This document shows, in pieces, positions 44,846 through 52,503 of a stretch of 64,000 nt of DNA. Origin of the DNA: a virus; IMG/VR virus record IMGVR_UViG_3300005613_000001, positions 463,113-527,112 of that record; one strand, given 5' to 3'. How positions within the stretch are numbered: the stretch's first letter is position 1; each line of letters opens with the position of its first letter. The position numbers and the translations under genes are program-made. The notes beneath the pieces are model-generated. The model saw only the letters and a program-made list of their open reading frames with translations. It ran no database searches and was not told the DNA's origin.

Positions 44846-45472
44846 TTAAATTTGCTCCGGTGGTGCCACAGGAGGAGGATTATTTATATCTATGAAACCT
44901 TGTTGCTGTTGTCCTCGCATCATTTCTATGTATTTACCTGATAACTCTTCTGCCTTAGGTTGAGCCCGCCTCCTAATTTGTTCTTGGATTACTTTGCGTA
45001 GATTATCGACTTCATTAGGATCTAACGCACGAACAGAGGCGAGAACATGCAGAATAAAATCACAATCTAGGGTTTTAAGTCTTTTTATGCCTGCACGTTT
45101 ATATGTTCTAAAGGCATTTACTATATATTGATCTCCTCTAATGTTATAATAAGAAAAGCCATTATTATCACAGTTAGCTTGTAACAAATTTTTAATATAG
45201 GGAAAAGTCAGGTAGTGTAGATTTACGCCTCGGATATACAAGGGGAAAATATCAGTAACGACAACAAGGGGATATGGGTCGTGTTGCCAGAACTGATAAT
45301 TAAAGTGGACTAAACTGCCTTTACCGATAGGTTTAACACTTGGTCCATACTGGTTGGCAGCGACTCGGCGTACTGGTCCTTGCTGTTGGGTAATTCTTTT
45401 GAATTGATTTTGCATACTAGCGGGGATGCCGAGTCCCGCTGGTAATCCCATACTATTCCTAATTGGAGGCAT
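44846..45472 (-). CDS. Conserved phage virion-assembly protein (NLHYL motif)
   Basis: 208 residues. The core GSLVHFNYQFWQHDPYPLVVVTDIFPLYIRGVNLHYLTFPYIKNLL (about 52-98) matches a family found in large myoviruses (FPL...GxNLHYL...), followed by FRTYKRAGIKRLKTLDCDFIL. The family has no role I can state with certainty. N-terminus MPPIRNSMGLPAGLG, C-terminus Gln/Pro-rich. Its start codon and ribosome site lie in a 16-bp hairpin with the stop region of the previous gene. The tape-measure gene follows after 8 nt. Confidence 0.65.
   Translation of the reverse strand: MPPIRNSMGLPAGLGIPASMQNQFKRITQQQGPVRRVAANQYGPSVKPIGKGSLVHFNYQFWQHDPYPLVVVTDIFPLYIRGVNLHYLTFPYIKNLLQANCDNNGFSYYNIRGDQYIVNAFRTYKRAGIKRLKTLDCDFILHVLASVRALDPNEVDNLRKVIQEQIRRRAQPKAEELSGKYIEMMRGQQQQGFIDINNPPPVAPPEQI
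44881..44888 (-). promoter_or_regulatory. T4-late-like promoter box before the tape measure
   Basis: TATAAATA on the minus strand (44888-44881), identical to the T4 late consensus, lies 44 bases upstream of the tape-measure ATG, inside the 3' end of the preceding gene. No -35 element is expected for that class. One octamer could be chance. Confidence 0.4.
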
Positions 45473-45495
45473 ATTTTATATATGCCTCCAATTAG
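45459..45495 (-). promoter_or_regulatory. Hairpin sequestering ribosome site and start codon
   Basis: Arms 45459-45474 and 45480-45495 are perfectly complementary over 16 bp with a 5-nt loop. On the minus-strand mRNA one arm contains GGAGG, the other the ATG and first four codons (ATGCCTCCAATTAG) of the gene at 45472; the stop of the upstream gene is also within the arm. Ribosomes finishing the upstream gene would open it, giving tight translational coupling. It also contains a TATAAAATA box, so a promoter role is possible. Confidence 0.7.
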
Positions 45496-46001
45496 TTTGT
45501 TGTTGTTCCGTGGGTCCATCCTTGGACCTGATTGGCGTAATCCGTGCCAGTAGTTCGTACTGTGACTCTACCGAGTGGGTCACCAGATTTATCAAATTCT
45601 GATTGTTTCAATTCGTTTTCGGCTTCTGCACTTTTTTGAAAAAACCTGTTTAATTCTTCAACAATAGATTTTATTACTGCTTTACCGGCTTTTTCTTGAT
45701 TTTTGGTATCTGTCATATAATCGGAGAACATGTCCTCTATATCTAGGGGGTATGCTTTACCGAACGGATGTGTTTTTTCTTCTCTTTGAATACGATAAGC
45801 TAGAGAGTCTGCGATTTTATAGATTCTTACACCATCAAATGAGGTTCTGCCATCGGGGCATTTCAGGAACAAATGAGGCTCTTCATCTTCACGGTGGTCG
45901 CCAACAATTTGATTATTTTTTTCTAGTATTTTTTTAACAATACCAAGTTGTTTCTTAGCTTCTCTTGACTTTTTATCAATAAATTCATTAAATGTATTCA
46001 T
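45492..46001 (-). CDS. Probable internal/head protein with capsid-targeting-like N-terminus
   Basis: 169 residues. N-terminus MNTFNEFIDKK resembles the T4 capsid-targeting motif (M-K-x-[FY]-x-[EK]-[FWY]-hydrophobic). Body: KKQLGIVKKILEKNNQIVGD, then PHLFLKCPDGRTSFDGVRIYKI and an acidic helical C-terminal half. No family recognised. It abuts the next gene upstream by 1 nt and couples to the hairpin-controlled gene downstream. Confidence 0.6.
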   Translation of the reverse strand: MNTFNEFIDKKSREAKKQLGIVKKILEKNNQIVGDHREDEEPHLFLKCPDGRTSFDGVRIYKIADSLAYRIQREEKTHPFGKAYPLDIEDMFSDYMTDTKNQEKAGKAVIKSIVEELNRFFQKSAEAENELKQSEFDKSGDPLGRVTVRTTGTDYANQVQGWTHGTTTN

Positions 46002-46204
46002 TAGAATTGTGGCTCCACTTCATCTCCGCATTGAGTACACCAAAAACGATTGCCTTTTCTGAGAATTCTGCCATCGTGTCTGCATTTGTACACGCTAACA
46101 CCTAAACCAGAACCTACACGGGCGGCTCCCTGTTCCCGTTCTTTTCTTCGGTCGGGATCTCTCGTTCTGAAATCTACTTCCGCTAACCATTGTTTAAATT
46201 TCAT
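46001..46204 (-). CDS. 67-residue zinc-ribbon protein with capsid-targeting-like start
   Basis: N-terminus MKFKQWLAEVDFR, with an L-x-E after eight residues that would suit a prohead-protease cleavage (LAE/V). The rest is a small zinc ribbon: YKCRHDGRILRKGNRFWCTQCGDE (C-x3-D..., CxxC). A packaged nucleic-acid-binding peptide is a reasonable inference. Overlaps both neighbours by 1 nt. Confidence 0.6.
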   Translation of the reverse strand: MKFKQWLAEVDFRTRDPDRRKEREQGAARVGSGLGVSVYKCRHDGRILRKGNRFWCTQCGDEVEPQF

Positions 46205-46464
46205 TAGTGGTGATCCCCTTCAACCTTTTTCAACTTTGTATAGTATTTAGGGTCTTCTCTAAGATGAGCCACAGCAATTTTCATAATTGTTCCCTTGTCA
46301 TGACCAGGAACTACATCTGTGTCTTTGCCCATCTTATCGTCGTGTTCCTTTTCTACTTCCATGCCCATCGCCAACTCTTTCATATTTACGCCTTTAATAT
46401 CTACTTTTGCTGTTTTGGCGATTTGTTCTAAACTATTTGATTCAAAAAACTGTTTAAAATTCAT
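46204..46464 (-). CDS. DUF5661-like small protein
   Basis: 86 residues. N-terminus MNFKQFFES (targeting-like, with FFE). The C-terminal ~50 residues, LAMGMEVEKEHDDKMGKDTDVVPGHDKGTIMKIAVAHLREDPKYYTKL, match the DUF5661 pattern (GxxVExEH...kIAxxHLxExPxYYxxL). Function of the family is unknown. Single-base overlaps with neighbours show coupling. Confidence 0.75.
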   Translation of the reverse strand: MNFKQFFESNSLEQIAKTAKVDIKGVNMKELAMGMEVEKEHDDKMGKDTDVVPGHDKGTIMKIAVAHLREDPKYYTKLKKVEGDHH

Positions 46465-47777
46465 TATGGATTCCTCAGCAGCATTTCACTGACATCTGGC
46501 ACACTTCTAGATAAAGCCTTTAAGTCACTTGGGTTGCCATTATAGGGTATTTCTTTAAAACTCATTCCCTGCAAGGTGGAAGCTGCATTCTGAAGCAGTT
46601 CTACATCTGCCAACAAGAACAACATTCCATCTCTCCGTTCCATAAATGGGAGCTTTTGCATCTCTTTAGCTCCACTAGCATCAAGCTTTCCTGTAGGTTT
46701 TAAGTAATCAATTTTTAAATCCAACATAGGCACAATTGATCCATTGTCATCAATCATTGCCTCTGAATTTTCAGACCTAACTGCTCTGACTACCATTTTG
46801 CCTTCTTTGTATGCGCCTCTTAATGAATTGGATAAATCCCATCCAAGGCAATAAACTGTACCGTCTTCACCTACAACACTTATTAAAAATGCTCTTGTCT
46901 TATACTTGTTAGCAATAGATTCCATTACCACACGCCTACGGAGCACATCGCGTTCTTCAGGGCTTCCTTCTTCCATTCGGTCCAACTCAGGCTCTTCCAG
47001 GTAAGTTTCAGGGTCATCCTCTTGCAATGCCCACTTCCCGATTAGAACGTCACCAAATTCAGAATTAAATCTTGTAGAAATACCAATAGAGAACTCTCGC
47101 TCATTAAAGACAACATCCTCTTTTGTAGAACCAGAACCCACTTGTACGCCTCCAATTAAAGAGGCGATGTATTTTCTATGTGCATCCCCTTTAGCCCCAT
47201 ATAGCCCAGTCATCTTAATAAATACATTATTCAATTCGGGCATGGTTTTAAGAACATCTTGTATGTGATTGCATAAACTGGTCGCAGGATTGTTTTGATC
47301 CAATTGATCTCTGATGAGCTTTCTAACCTTATCTGACGCCTGTTTGACATTAGCGTTTTGACGAAGATATTGAACTTGAATATTATCTTCAACAAATTTT
47401 CTTTCATATGGTTCTAACTCTCTATTGCGAACACCTTTAAGTAATTCCAAAAGATCATTAGGATCACCCTTCACAGATTCTTTAATATATTTTTGTTTCC
47501 ATTCCTCAAAATCTAGATCTTCCCGGTCTTCTGGCATATCTGGGGCCGGAGGATCATTTGTAATATCTTCTGGGGGCTGCTCTGGCATCCCTTGATTGGT
47601 GATGTTGGGATCAGGAGGCTGATTAGGGTCAGGCTGTTGTGCGGTTTGGTCAGGATAACCGCCTGGTCCTGCACCTAAAGGATTTGCCCCGCCTGGTCCT
47701 GCACCCGCATCCGGTTGCCCACCAAGCGACGGAATATCAAACTCTGCCAGCCAATCGTCATAAACAATATCGCTCAT
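46464..47777 (-). CDS. Large virion/assembly protein, unknown
   Basis: 437 residues. N-terminal YDDWLAEFDIP, then ~70 residues of Pro/Gly/Asn-rich disorder, an acidic helix (EDREDLDFEEWKQKYI), a helical section (about 110-190) and a mixed domain with FSIGISTRFNSEFGDVLIGKW, RAFLISVVGEDGTVYCLGWDLSNSLRG and DLKIDYLKPTGKLDASG. The WLAEFD near the start matches the targeting-like WLAEVD of the 46.0 kb gene. No portal or protease signature. First large gene of the minus-strand late run. Confidence 0.55.
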   Translation of the reverse strand: MSDIVYDDWLAEFDIPSLGGQPDAGAGPGGANPLGAGPGGYPDQTAQQPDPNQPPDPNITNQGMPEQPPEDITNDPPAPDMPEDREDLDFEEWKQKYIKESVKGDPNDLLELLKGVRNRELEPYERKFVEDNIQVQYLRQNANVKQASDKVRKLIRDQLDQNNPATSLCNHIQDVLKTMPELNNVFIKMTGLYGAKGDAHRKYIASLIGGVQVGSGSTKEDVVFNEREFSIGISTRFNSEFGDVLIGKWALQEDDPETYLEEPELDRMEEGSPEERDVLRRRVVMESIANKYKTRAFLISVVGEDGTVYCLGWDLSNSLRGAYKEGKMVVRAVRSENSEAMIDDNGSIVPMLDLKIDYLKPTGKLDASGAKEMQKLPFMERRDGMLFLLADVELLQNAASTLQGMSFKEIPYNGNPSDLKALSRSVPDVSEMLLRNP

Positions 47778-48238
47778 TTTTTACCCTTTTTACTATGTTT
47801 ATCTATTTCATCCATGAGCATTTGTTTGGCATCTTCCTCTGATTTGTTAGGGCCAAAATTGTAAGTGTTGTGCTGTTGTGCTGCTAAGTAACCCGGCATC
47901 GTATTCCGCTCTTTAAGCTTAATTCGTGTCATCAGGTCAGCAATCTTAATTTTTTTGTCTGCTGTGTCTGCTTTTAATTTCATTAAATTAACAATAGCTT
48001 CCTTTGCCGCAGCACTAGACTCACCATCATTTGTTACCATATCTATGAATGTCGCAAGCAACTCACTCGCCTCATCTCTGTCCTTTTCTATCTGATCTAA
48101 TACACTGTCATAAACGCCTAATAATTTATCGTCTGTGACTAGTGGATTTTCTTCGCCTTGAGCTTGTAATTCAGTAGATTTAGCCTTTTCCAATGCTACA
48201 CTTTCGTCTATAATTTCCGGTTCTTTGATTTCTTTCAT
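47774..48238 (-). CDS. Small helical protein at the head of the late run
   Basis: 154 residues from the ATG at 48238; an upstream ATG (48256) adds MIYIYV from the promoter region. Two charged helices (about 35-110: EKDRDEASELLATFIDMV, KEAIVNLMKLKADTADKKIKIADLMTRIKLKE) then PGYLAAQQHNTYNFGPNKSEEDAKQMLMDEI. The layout, helical core followed by a short peptide with basic end, resembles small terminase-like or scaffold proteins but no HTH is evident. ATGA overlap with the next gene. Confidence 0.5.
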   Translation of the reverse strand: MKEIKEPEIIDESVALEKAKSTELQAQGEENPLVTDDKLLGVYDSVLDQIEKDRDEASELLATFIDMVTNDGESSAAAKEAIVNLMKLKADTADKKIKIADLMTRIKLKERNTMPGYLAAQQHNTYNFGPNKSEEDAKQMLMDEIDKHSKKGKK

Positions 48239-48296
48239 AACGTAAATATATATCAATATAGTACAGTATTCCGAAAGTAATTAGGTACATATAAGT

Positions 48297-48662
48297 ATGG
48301 CTGACTTTGAAAATCAAGTTTCTGAATCTATCCGATCCCTGTATGAATTAACCTCTCGTATCGATGAGAGAGTAAAGAATATGGGTAGTTCACTATCTAC
48401 AACGGATGGTAAAATAGAAAAAGATCGCCAAAGTCAAACTGAATTACTACAGAGAATAGCAGCGCTGGAAAGTAAAAATGGGGCGGGGGCTCAAATTAAA
48501 GAATTGGGCGACCGGCTGCGAAAACTAGAGTTGCAAGTTGGAGCCGTAGAAATTATATCTACCGGAAATCAAAGCAAATGGGCGCTGATGACCGATGCAT
48601 TTATGAAAATCGCTGTCATCCTCGCAGCATCCATCCTTATTTGGAAATTGGGTATAAATTAA
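48297..48662 (+). CDS. Coiled-coil protein with C-terminal membrane anchor (XhlA-like)
   Basis: 121 residues: a heptad helix (about 5-80, e.g. LYELTSRIDERVKNMGSSL, IAALESKNGAGAQIKELGDRLRKLELQV) and a single C-terminal transmembrane helix (IAVILAASILIWKLGIN). This is the topology of haemolysin XhlA/lysis-accessory proteins that sit under the holin system, but such tail-anchored coils have other uses. It is divergent from the late run and followed 1 nt later by the nucleotidyltransferase gene. Confidence 0.6.
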   Translation: MADFENQVSESIRSLYELTSRIDERVKNMGSSLSTTDGKIEKDRQSQTELLQRIAALESKNGAGAQIKELGDRLRKLELQVGAVEIISTGNQSKWALMTDAFMKIAVILAASILIWKLGIN

Positions 48663-48663
48663 T

Positions 48664-50283
48664 ATGAGAACATTTAAAGAATACGTTTCATTAAAAGAGG
48701 CGGCTGGAAAAGAGTCAAGCGGGGAGAATATTGTTGCCAAAAATACCACTATCTTAGGTAAAGATGAAGAAGGCGTTGAACCCTTCATGGTTGGCGCACA
48801 ATATAACCGGAAAAACCTTGGCACACTTGTTAAAGCATTTCTTGCCAGCCCCGAAGTAGAATTTGGTCCCAATATGCTTGATAGCAAAGCCACGACAAAC
48901 CCAGGGCAAAGCACAAGCGGTTTGACCAAAAACAAGCTAAAAAAGAAGACCTTGTATCTCGTTGGAGGGGCAGTAAGAGATCACATGTTGGGCCAAACCC
49001 CCAGTGATTATGACTTGGCTACCGATGCTACAATGGATGAAATCCGCCTCATTTTAAAACATGCTGGATTTGCAGAACTTAGACCACAAACTGCGGTGGA
49101 TAAGAAAAAAGAGGATAAAAAGCCTGATCCAAAATACGACAATCTCCCCGCTGCTTCTGATAATCCGAAAAAGTTCTATGTAAAAGGCACAGACATTAAA
49201 GGCACAGAATTCGTCATGGGAGCTAAAATTCATGGCGAAGAATTTGAAATTGCCACCTTTAGAAAAGATTCCAAAGGGGAAAGCGACGGTAGAACAACTC
49301 GTATGAGCTTCACACCCAAGCTTGAAGAGGACGCTGCAAGGCGTGATTTTACAGTCAATTCAATGTATATCCCACTAACAAGTGAGAATGGCCCAAATAA
49401 TAAATTAATTGATATTTATGGTGGGGTGAGAGACTTAAAACGCAAAAAAGTAAGATTCGTAGGCGATCCAAAAGAAAGATTAGAAGAAGATGAATTGCGG
49501 GCTCTTCGTTATGCTAGATTTGCCTCAATTTTTGAAGATTTGGACATGCCAGATGATATTGTAGATGCCATCGGACAAATGGCTGGACTTAAATCTCTAC
49601 AACCGTTCACTGATAAAGCAGGAAGGCAAAGAGATAGAAGAAAAAGAATTCGTGATGAATTCTTAAAAACAATGAAGAAGGCAAGTGTTAATCCTAAAAA
49701 ATACTTGATGGCGTTAAAAAGACTAGGATTAATACCAGCTATATTCCCTAATTTAAAAATTAGATTAGATGGGCCTGATGATATAAGCGATAAAAGAGAA
49801 AAACATTTAGCTATCGCCTGGTTGCTTAAAGACAATGATCCAGCTAGTGTTTATAGTATACTTACAGATGCACACTGGACTCAAGATGAAGCAAAGCGAA
49901 TTAGTTTTCTAATTAAATTCCTTCACTTCCACCCAGAAATTGATCCTGATAACCTCAACCAAATGTCTTCTGCTTTTATGAAAAGTGGCTTATCAAGTGG
50001 TTACCTCGGCGGAAAAGAAATGGGACAAAAATCACTACTTTCAACTTGGGCTCAAATGAATCCTGATAGATTCCCCGAAGGCTCTGTTGATGCTTTCTTG
50101 AAACACGTTAGCCACGGCCCAATTAAAGTATCCCATGAAGATCCAATGTTCGCTGATTTGTTCGTAGTTGATCCCTTCAGCGGCAAAAGGCGTGGAACAC
50201 CAGGCATTGCACAAAGACAAGCAGAATTGGCACATAAGAGATTTTTAGATATCTTTAAAAGCGGCCAAGCAAAAAATGTATGA
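48664..50283 (+). CDS. CCA-adding/poly(A) polymerase-type nucleotidyltransferase with targeting-like N-terminus
   Basis: 539 residues. Class II nucleotidyltransferase motifs are complete: LVGGAVRD (about 97-104), SDYDLATDA (113-121) with the catalytic DxD, RRDFTVNSMY (about 228-237), GDPKERLEEDELRALRYARF (about 265-284) and a RIRDEFLK motif (~327). It extends CCA or A tails on RNA 3' ends using CTP/ATP. The first ~90 residues are extra, beginning MRTFKEYVSLKEAA, like a T4 capsid-targeting peptide with a cleavable L-x-E. That suggests the enzyme is carried in the virion. Overlaps the next gene by 8 nt. Confidence 0.85.
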   Translation: MRTFKEYVSLKEAAGKESSGENIVAKNTTILGKDEEGVEPFMVGAQYNRKNLGTLVKAFLASPEVEFGPNMLDSKATTNPGQSTSGLTKNKLKKKTLYLVGGAVRDHMLGQTPSDYDLATDATMDEIRLILKHAGFAELRPQTAVDKKKEDKKPDPKYDNLPAASDNPKKFYVKGTDIKGTEFVMGAKIHGEEFEIATFRKDSKGESDGRTTRMSFTPKLEEDAARRDFTVNSMYIPLTSENGPNNKLIDIYGGVRDLKRKKVRFVGDPKERLEEDELRALRYARFASIFEDLDMPDDIVDAIGQMAGLKSLQPFTDKAGRQRDRRKRIRDEFLKTMKKASVNPKKYLMALKRLGLIPAIFPNLKIRLDGPDDISDKREKHLAIAWLLKDNDPASVYSILTDAHWTQDEAKRISFLIKFLHFHPEIDPDNLNQMSSAFMKSGLSSGYLGGKEMGQKSLLSTWAQMNPDRFPEGSVDAFLKHVSHGPIKVSHEDPMFADLFVVDPFSGKRRGTPGIAQRQAELAHKRFLDIFKSGQAKNV

Positions 50284-51019
50284 ACTTAATGTCTTAACTT
50301 GTAGACCTGATTACTTTTATATCACCCTGGCATCTTTGTTGTCTTCCGATTGGACCGATGATATTAATATATGCCTGGGTGTGGCAAATGGAAGATATAT
50401 TACACAATACCTGCAAGAAGGTAGAATTAAATTAAGAAGATTACATACTAAAAAATCTTATGCTGAAATTAAAGAATGGTTGAAACAAAGACAAGCCTCT
50501 TGGAATTTCTCTAAAATATTAAGAGGCGCTAATAGAAATAAAAGGGGCATCTTTGTTCTTGAAGATGATATAATTCTAAATCCCGATTGGTTCGCACACG
50601 CACATGAAGTAATAAATGAAATAGAAAAAATATCAGATAAGTTCATTCTGTCCATATATAGCCCACATAGGAAAATGGAAGTGGGTGAAAACGGTTTCGC
50701 AGAATACCCAATTGATAGGTTCTTTGGCACGCAAGGGATGTATTACACTCCTTCTGTTGCAATTAAATTGGGGCGGTTCCTACGCGATGGTAATTACCAG
50801 CCAGGACATGATGTGATGATGCATGATTTTTGCAAAGATGAGAAAATAAAAGTGTATGTTCCAAACCGCATAACAATTCAACATATTGGTGAGAAATCAG
50901 CATTTCATGGCACCACGCTCAAAAAAGGACAAGGACCAGTACCCGGTTACTTGTGGCCGACAACTTACGAAATGCCACACTTCCACACTTCAAAGAAATA
51001 CAAGCATCAAAATCTCTAA
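50276..51019 (+). CDS. Glycosyltransferase (GT-A; GT25/GT54-like)
   Basis: 247 residues. N-terminal strand YELNVLTCRPDYFYITLASLLSSDW, the donor site VLEDDIILNPDW (about 97-108) with the DDx acidic cluster, FFGTQGMYYTPSVAIKL (about 149-165), and IQHIGEKSAFHG near the end are the layout of GT54/GT25-type enzymes. Acceptor unknown. Its start overlaps the poly(A)-polymerase-like gene. One of at least four confident or tentative glycosyltransferases in the window. Confidence 0.72.
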   Translation: MYELNVLTCRPDYFYITLASLLSSDWTDDINICLGVANGRYITQYLQEGRIKLRRLHTKKSYAEIKEWLKQRQASWNFSKILRGANRNKRGIFVLEDDIILNPDWFAHAHEVINEIEKISDKFILSIYSPHRKMEVGENGFAEYPIDRFFGTQGMYYTPSVAIKLGRFLRDGNYQPGHDVMMHDFCKDEKIKVYVPNRITIQHIGEKSAFHGTTLKKGQGPVPGYLWPTTYEMPHFHTSKKYKHQNL

Positions 51020-51020
51020 T

Positions 51021-51063
51021 CGAAAAGAAAGACCCCTTATCGTTGTTTCCAACAATAAGGGGT
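51021..51063 (-). terminator. Terminator of the structured RNA locus
   Basis: On the minus strand a 13-bp stem with one A-C mismatch closes on a GAAA tetraloop (stem 51032-51045 with 51050-51063) and is followed by TCTTTCTTTTC. On the plus strand no T-run follows, so it serves the minus-strand RNA that converges on the glycosyltransferase gene. Confidence 0.85.
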
Positions 51064-52064
51064 ATTCCCAGCAAGCACGTTCAGGATTCAGCACTCGTTA
51101 GAATAACTAAACCCTCCATTGAGTTCCATCACCTTTTGCCAGTCTCCGCAGGTAGTGCTTACCTTGAGGCTTTTAACCTCACCGCACGCAATTGGTATAA
51201 CCTACGGCGTGATAGTTGTGGGTAGTTTACCTGTTACTTGAACTTTCCGTGCTTCTGATGATTAAATTCCAACATGCTGCTGTTACCACAGTTTAGCTGG
51301 GCCTAATCTCAGGGTGTCACTTGAGCCCTTATAACGGCTCTACTCCTCAACTTCCCATTTTGTTTCGTGGTTGGATTCCACGTCGTTTCTGAATGCCATT
51401 AGGTTGGCATTAGGCTCAACGTTGCTATACAGCCCGACGACTGTGCCCGATATTCTCGGGGGATTTGCTCACAAGCAACTGGCTGCTTGTGGTCTATCCC
51501 GCAACGTGCTAGGGTGTCAGTAAATCCTCAGTTTATCGGCACCAAGCGATCACTTGGCTCCGTATCCGACTGAAGATGCTGATGTTGGGCTGACTTTGTT
51601 CCTTGTCACATTTCTGCGCACAAGGTTTATGTGCCAATCCCACCCTCTAGACGCTTACCACGTTAAATTCGCCTGACTGACAGTTCAGACAAAACCTAAT
51701 ATGGTTGGAAGAGAGACCTACAAATTAATGCTGGGTAGCTGTCAACAACCCGTCTCTAATCCACGCCTCGCATCGAAGCCTGCCTGTGAGTATCCGGTTT
51801 GAATTCTCAGACTTTGCCGTTTCGGCGCTGTCTGTTTCATCATTCCGTGACTTCAAGCTAAAAGGCTCTTTAGAATACCCGTCCGAAGACAAGCTCCCTT
51901 GGATACCTCCGCCTGAGAGTCCCCACCCCTTTTTATGCGGATTGGGGTTTTGTACCCGTGGTCCTATTTTTCAAGAGCCATCGGGTTCCACAGGACTCCT
52001 TGAGGCCACTTACACTTTACAGTATAAGTGCGGAACTCAGTACCAAATTGTCAAAGATCAAAGT

Positions 52065-52235
52065 GAACAGAGCAGGGCTTGCACCTGCATTTCCTGGTTT
52101 ATCTAGTAGTTAAACTAAATTCCCAAGCGTTCTACAAAATTGATACACCTGTTGGGGTGTCCTCTAATCTCAACTTACCGGAGGCAGTGATAAAATTAGA
52201 GGCGAGATCAACTCCGTTAATTGAACTATCTGTTC
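52065..52235 (-). other. tRNA-like module B within the ncRNA
   Basis: The 5' strand GAACAGA (52235-52229) is complementary over 7 bp to TCTGTTC (52071-52065). Directly before the latter lies a T-arm-like hairpin GCAGG-TGCAAGC-CCTGC (52088-52072), the exact acceptor/T-arm geometry of a tRNA, and an A follows as discriminator. The interior is ~130 nt of other hairpins, including CCTCTAAT/ATTAGAGG and ACACC/GGTGT, instead of an anticodon arm. The T-loop lacks the usual TTC. Confidence 0.5.
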
Positions 52236-52238
52236 AGG

Positions 52239-52368
52239 CGAACAGGGCAGGATTCTCACCTGCATTTCCGGTAGCGGTGCTTTGGACAACGCTTCCAGCG
52301 TTTTGCACTATTCACTTGACACTGCCGGATGGCCGAGCAACTAATTAGTGCAGTTAAACTACCTGTTC
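52239..52368 (-). other. tRNA-like module A within the ncRNA
   Basis: GAACAGG (52368-52362) pairs over 7 bp with CCTGTTC (52246-52240), preceded by a T-arm-like hairpin GCAGG-TGAGAAT-CCTGC (52263-52247) and followed by G. Interior: AACT/AGTT small arm and a long arm CCGGCAGTG...CGCTACCGG with an AACGC/GCGTT tip. It shares the GAACAGRTAGTT start and AAATGCAGGTG with module B and lies 3 bases from it. A competing hairpin CTGTTC-GCCT-GAACAG spans the A/B junction. Confidence 0.5.
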
Positions 52369-52386
52369 TTGTGTTTCGTTCCCAGC

Positions 52387-52414
52387 ATTTTAACAAATCA
52401 TTTGGCTGTGTCAA
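52387..52414 (-). promoter_or_regulatory. Promoter P2 of the structured RNA
   Basis: TTGACA (52414-52409), 16-bp spacer, TAAAAT (52392-52387); predicted start near 52380, about 12 nt before tRNA-like module A. Confidence 0.78.
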
Positions 52415-52475
52415 GCCCAATTTTTTGTCCGGTCTGCTGAGTAACCTTTGCCTTCTTCTCTGTTCTGTGCCCAGC

Positions 52476-52503
52476 ATTTTAACAAATCATTTGGCTGTGT
52501 CAA
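52476..52503 (-). promoter_or_regulatory. Promoter P1 of the structured RNA
   Basis: Same elements as P2, TTGACA (52503-52498), 16-bp spacer, TAAAAT (52481-52476); start near 52469. Transcripts from P1 would carry an extra ~89-nt leader containing P2. Confidence 0.75.

Larger units (their letters stand above)
51021..52380 (-). ncRNA. Large structured non-coding RNA (about 1.35 kb), possibly GOLLD/ROOL-class
   Basis: No credible protein gene spans this stretch on either strand: frames are short, lack ribosome sites and lack family resemblance. Instead the minus strand is packed with perfect local hairpins and long-range pairings, for example an 8-bp stem CACAAGCA/TGCTTGTG, a 7-bp stem AATGCCA/TGGCATT enclosed by a 7-bp GCCTAAT/ATTAGGC pairing, nested CAGAC-GCCG/CGGC-GTCTG, a 9-bp CACTTATAC/GTGTAAGTG, CCTCTAAT/ATTAGAGG, and a UUCG loop (GTC-TTCG-GAC). 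It starts at a duplicated sigma70 promoter and ends at a terminator. Two tRNA-like modules occupy the 5' third. Size, phage setting and tRNA-like content recall GOLLD/ROOL RNAs, but no family consensus could be checked. Confidence 0.72.

Noticed and set aside
52021-52056. A further promoter (TTGACA ... TATACT) inside the RNA
   Set aside because: The spacer would be 22 bp, too long; the -10-like sequence is one arm of a 9-bp hairpin.
51786-52348. Plus-strand frames of 89-106 codons in the RNA locus
   Set aside because: No ribosome sites, no family pattern, and the opposite strand's hairpins and promoters explain the interval better.
51021-52368. Canonical tRNA genes
   Set aside because: T-arm-like hairpins exist but T-loops lack TTC, no anticodon arm of normal size is present and modules are 130-171 nt long.
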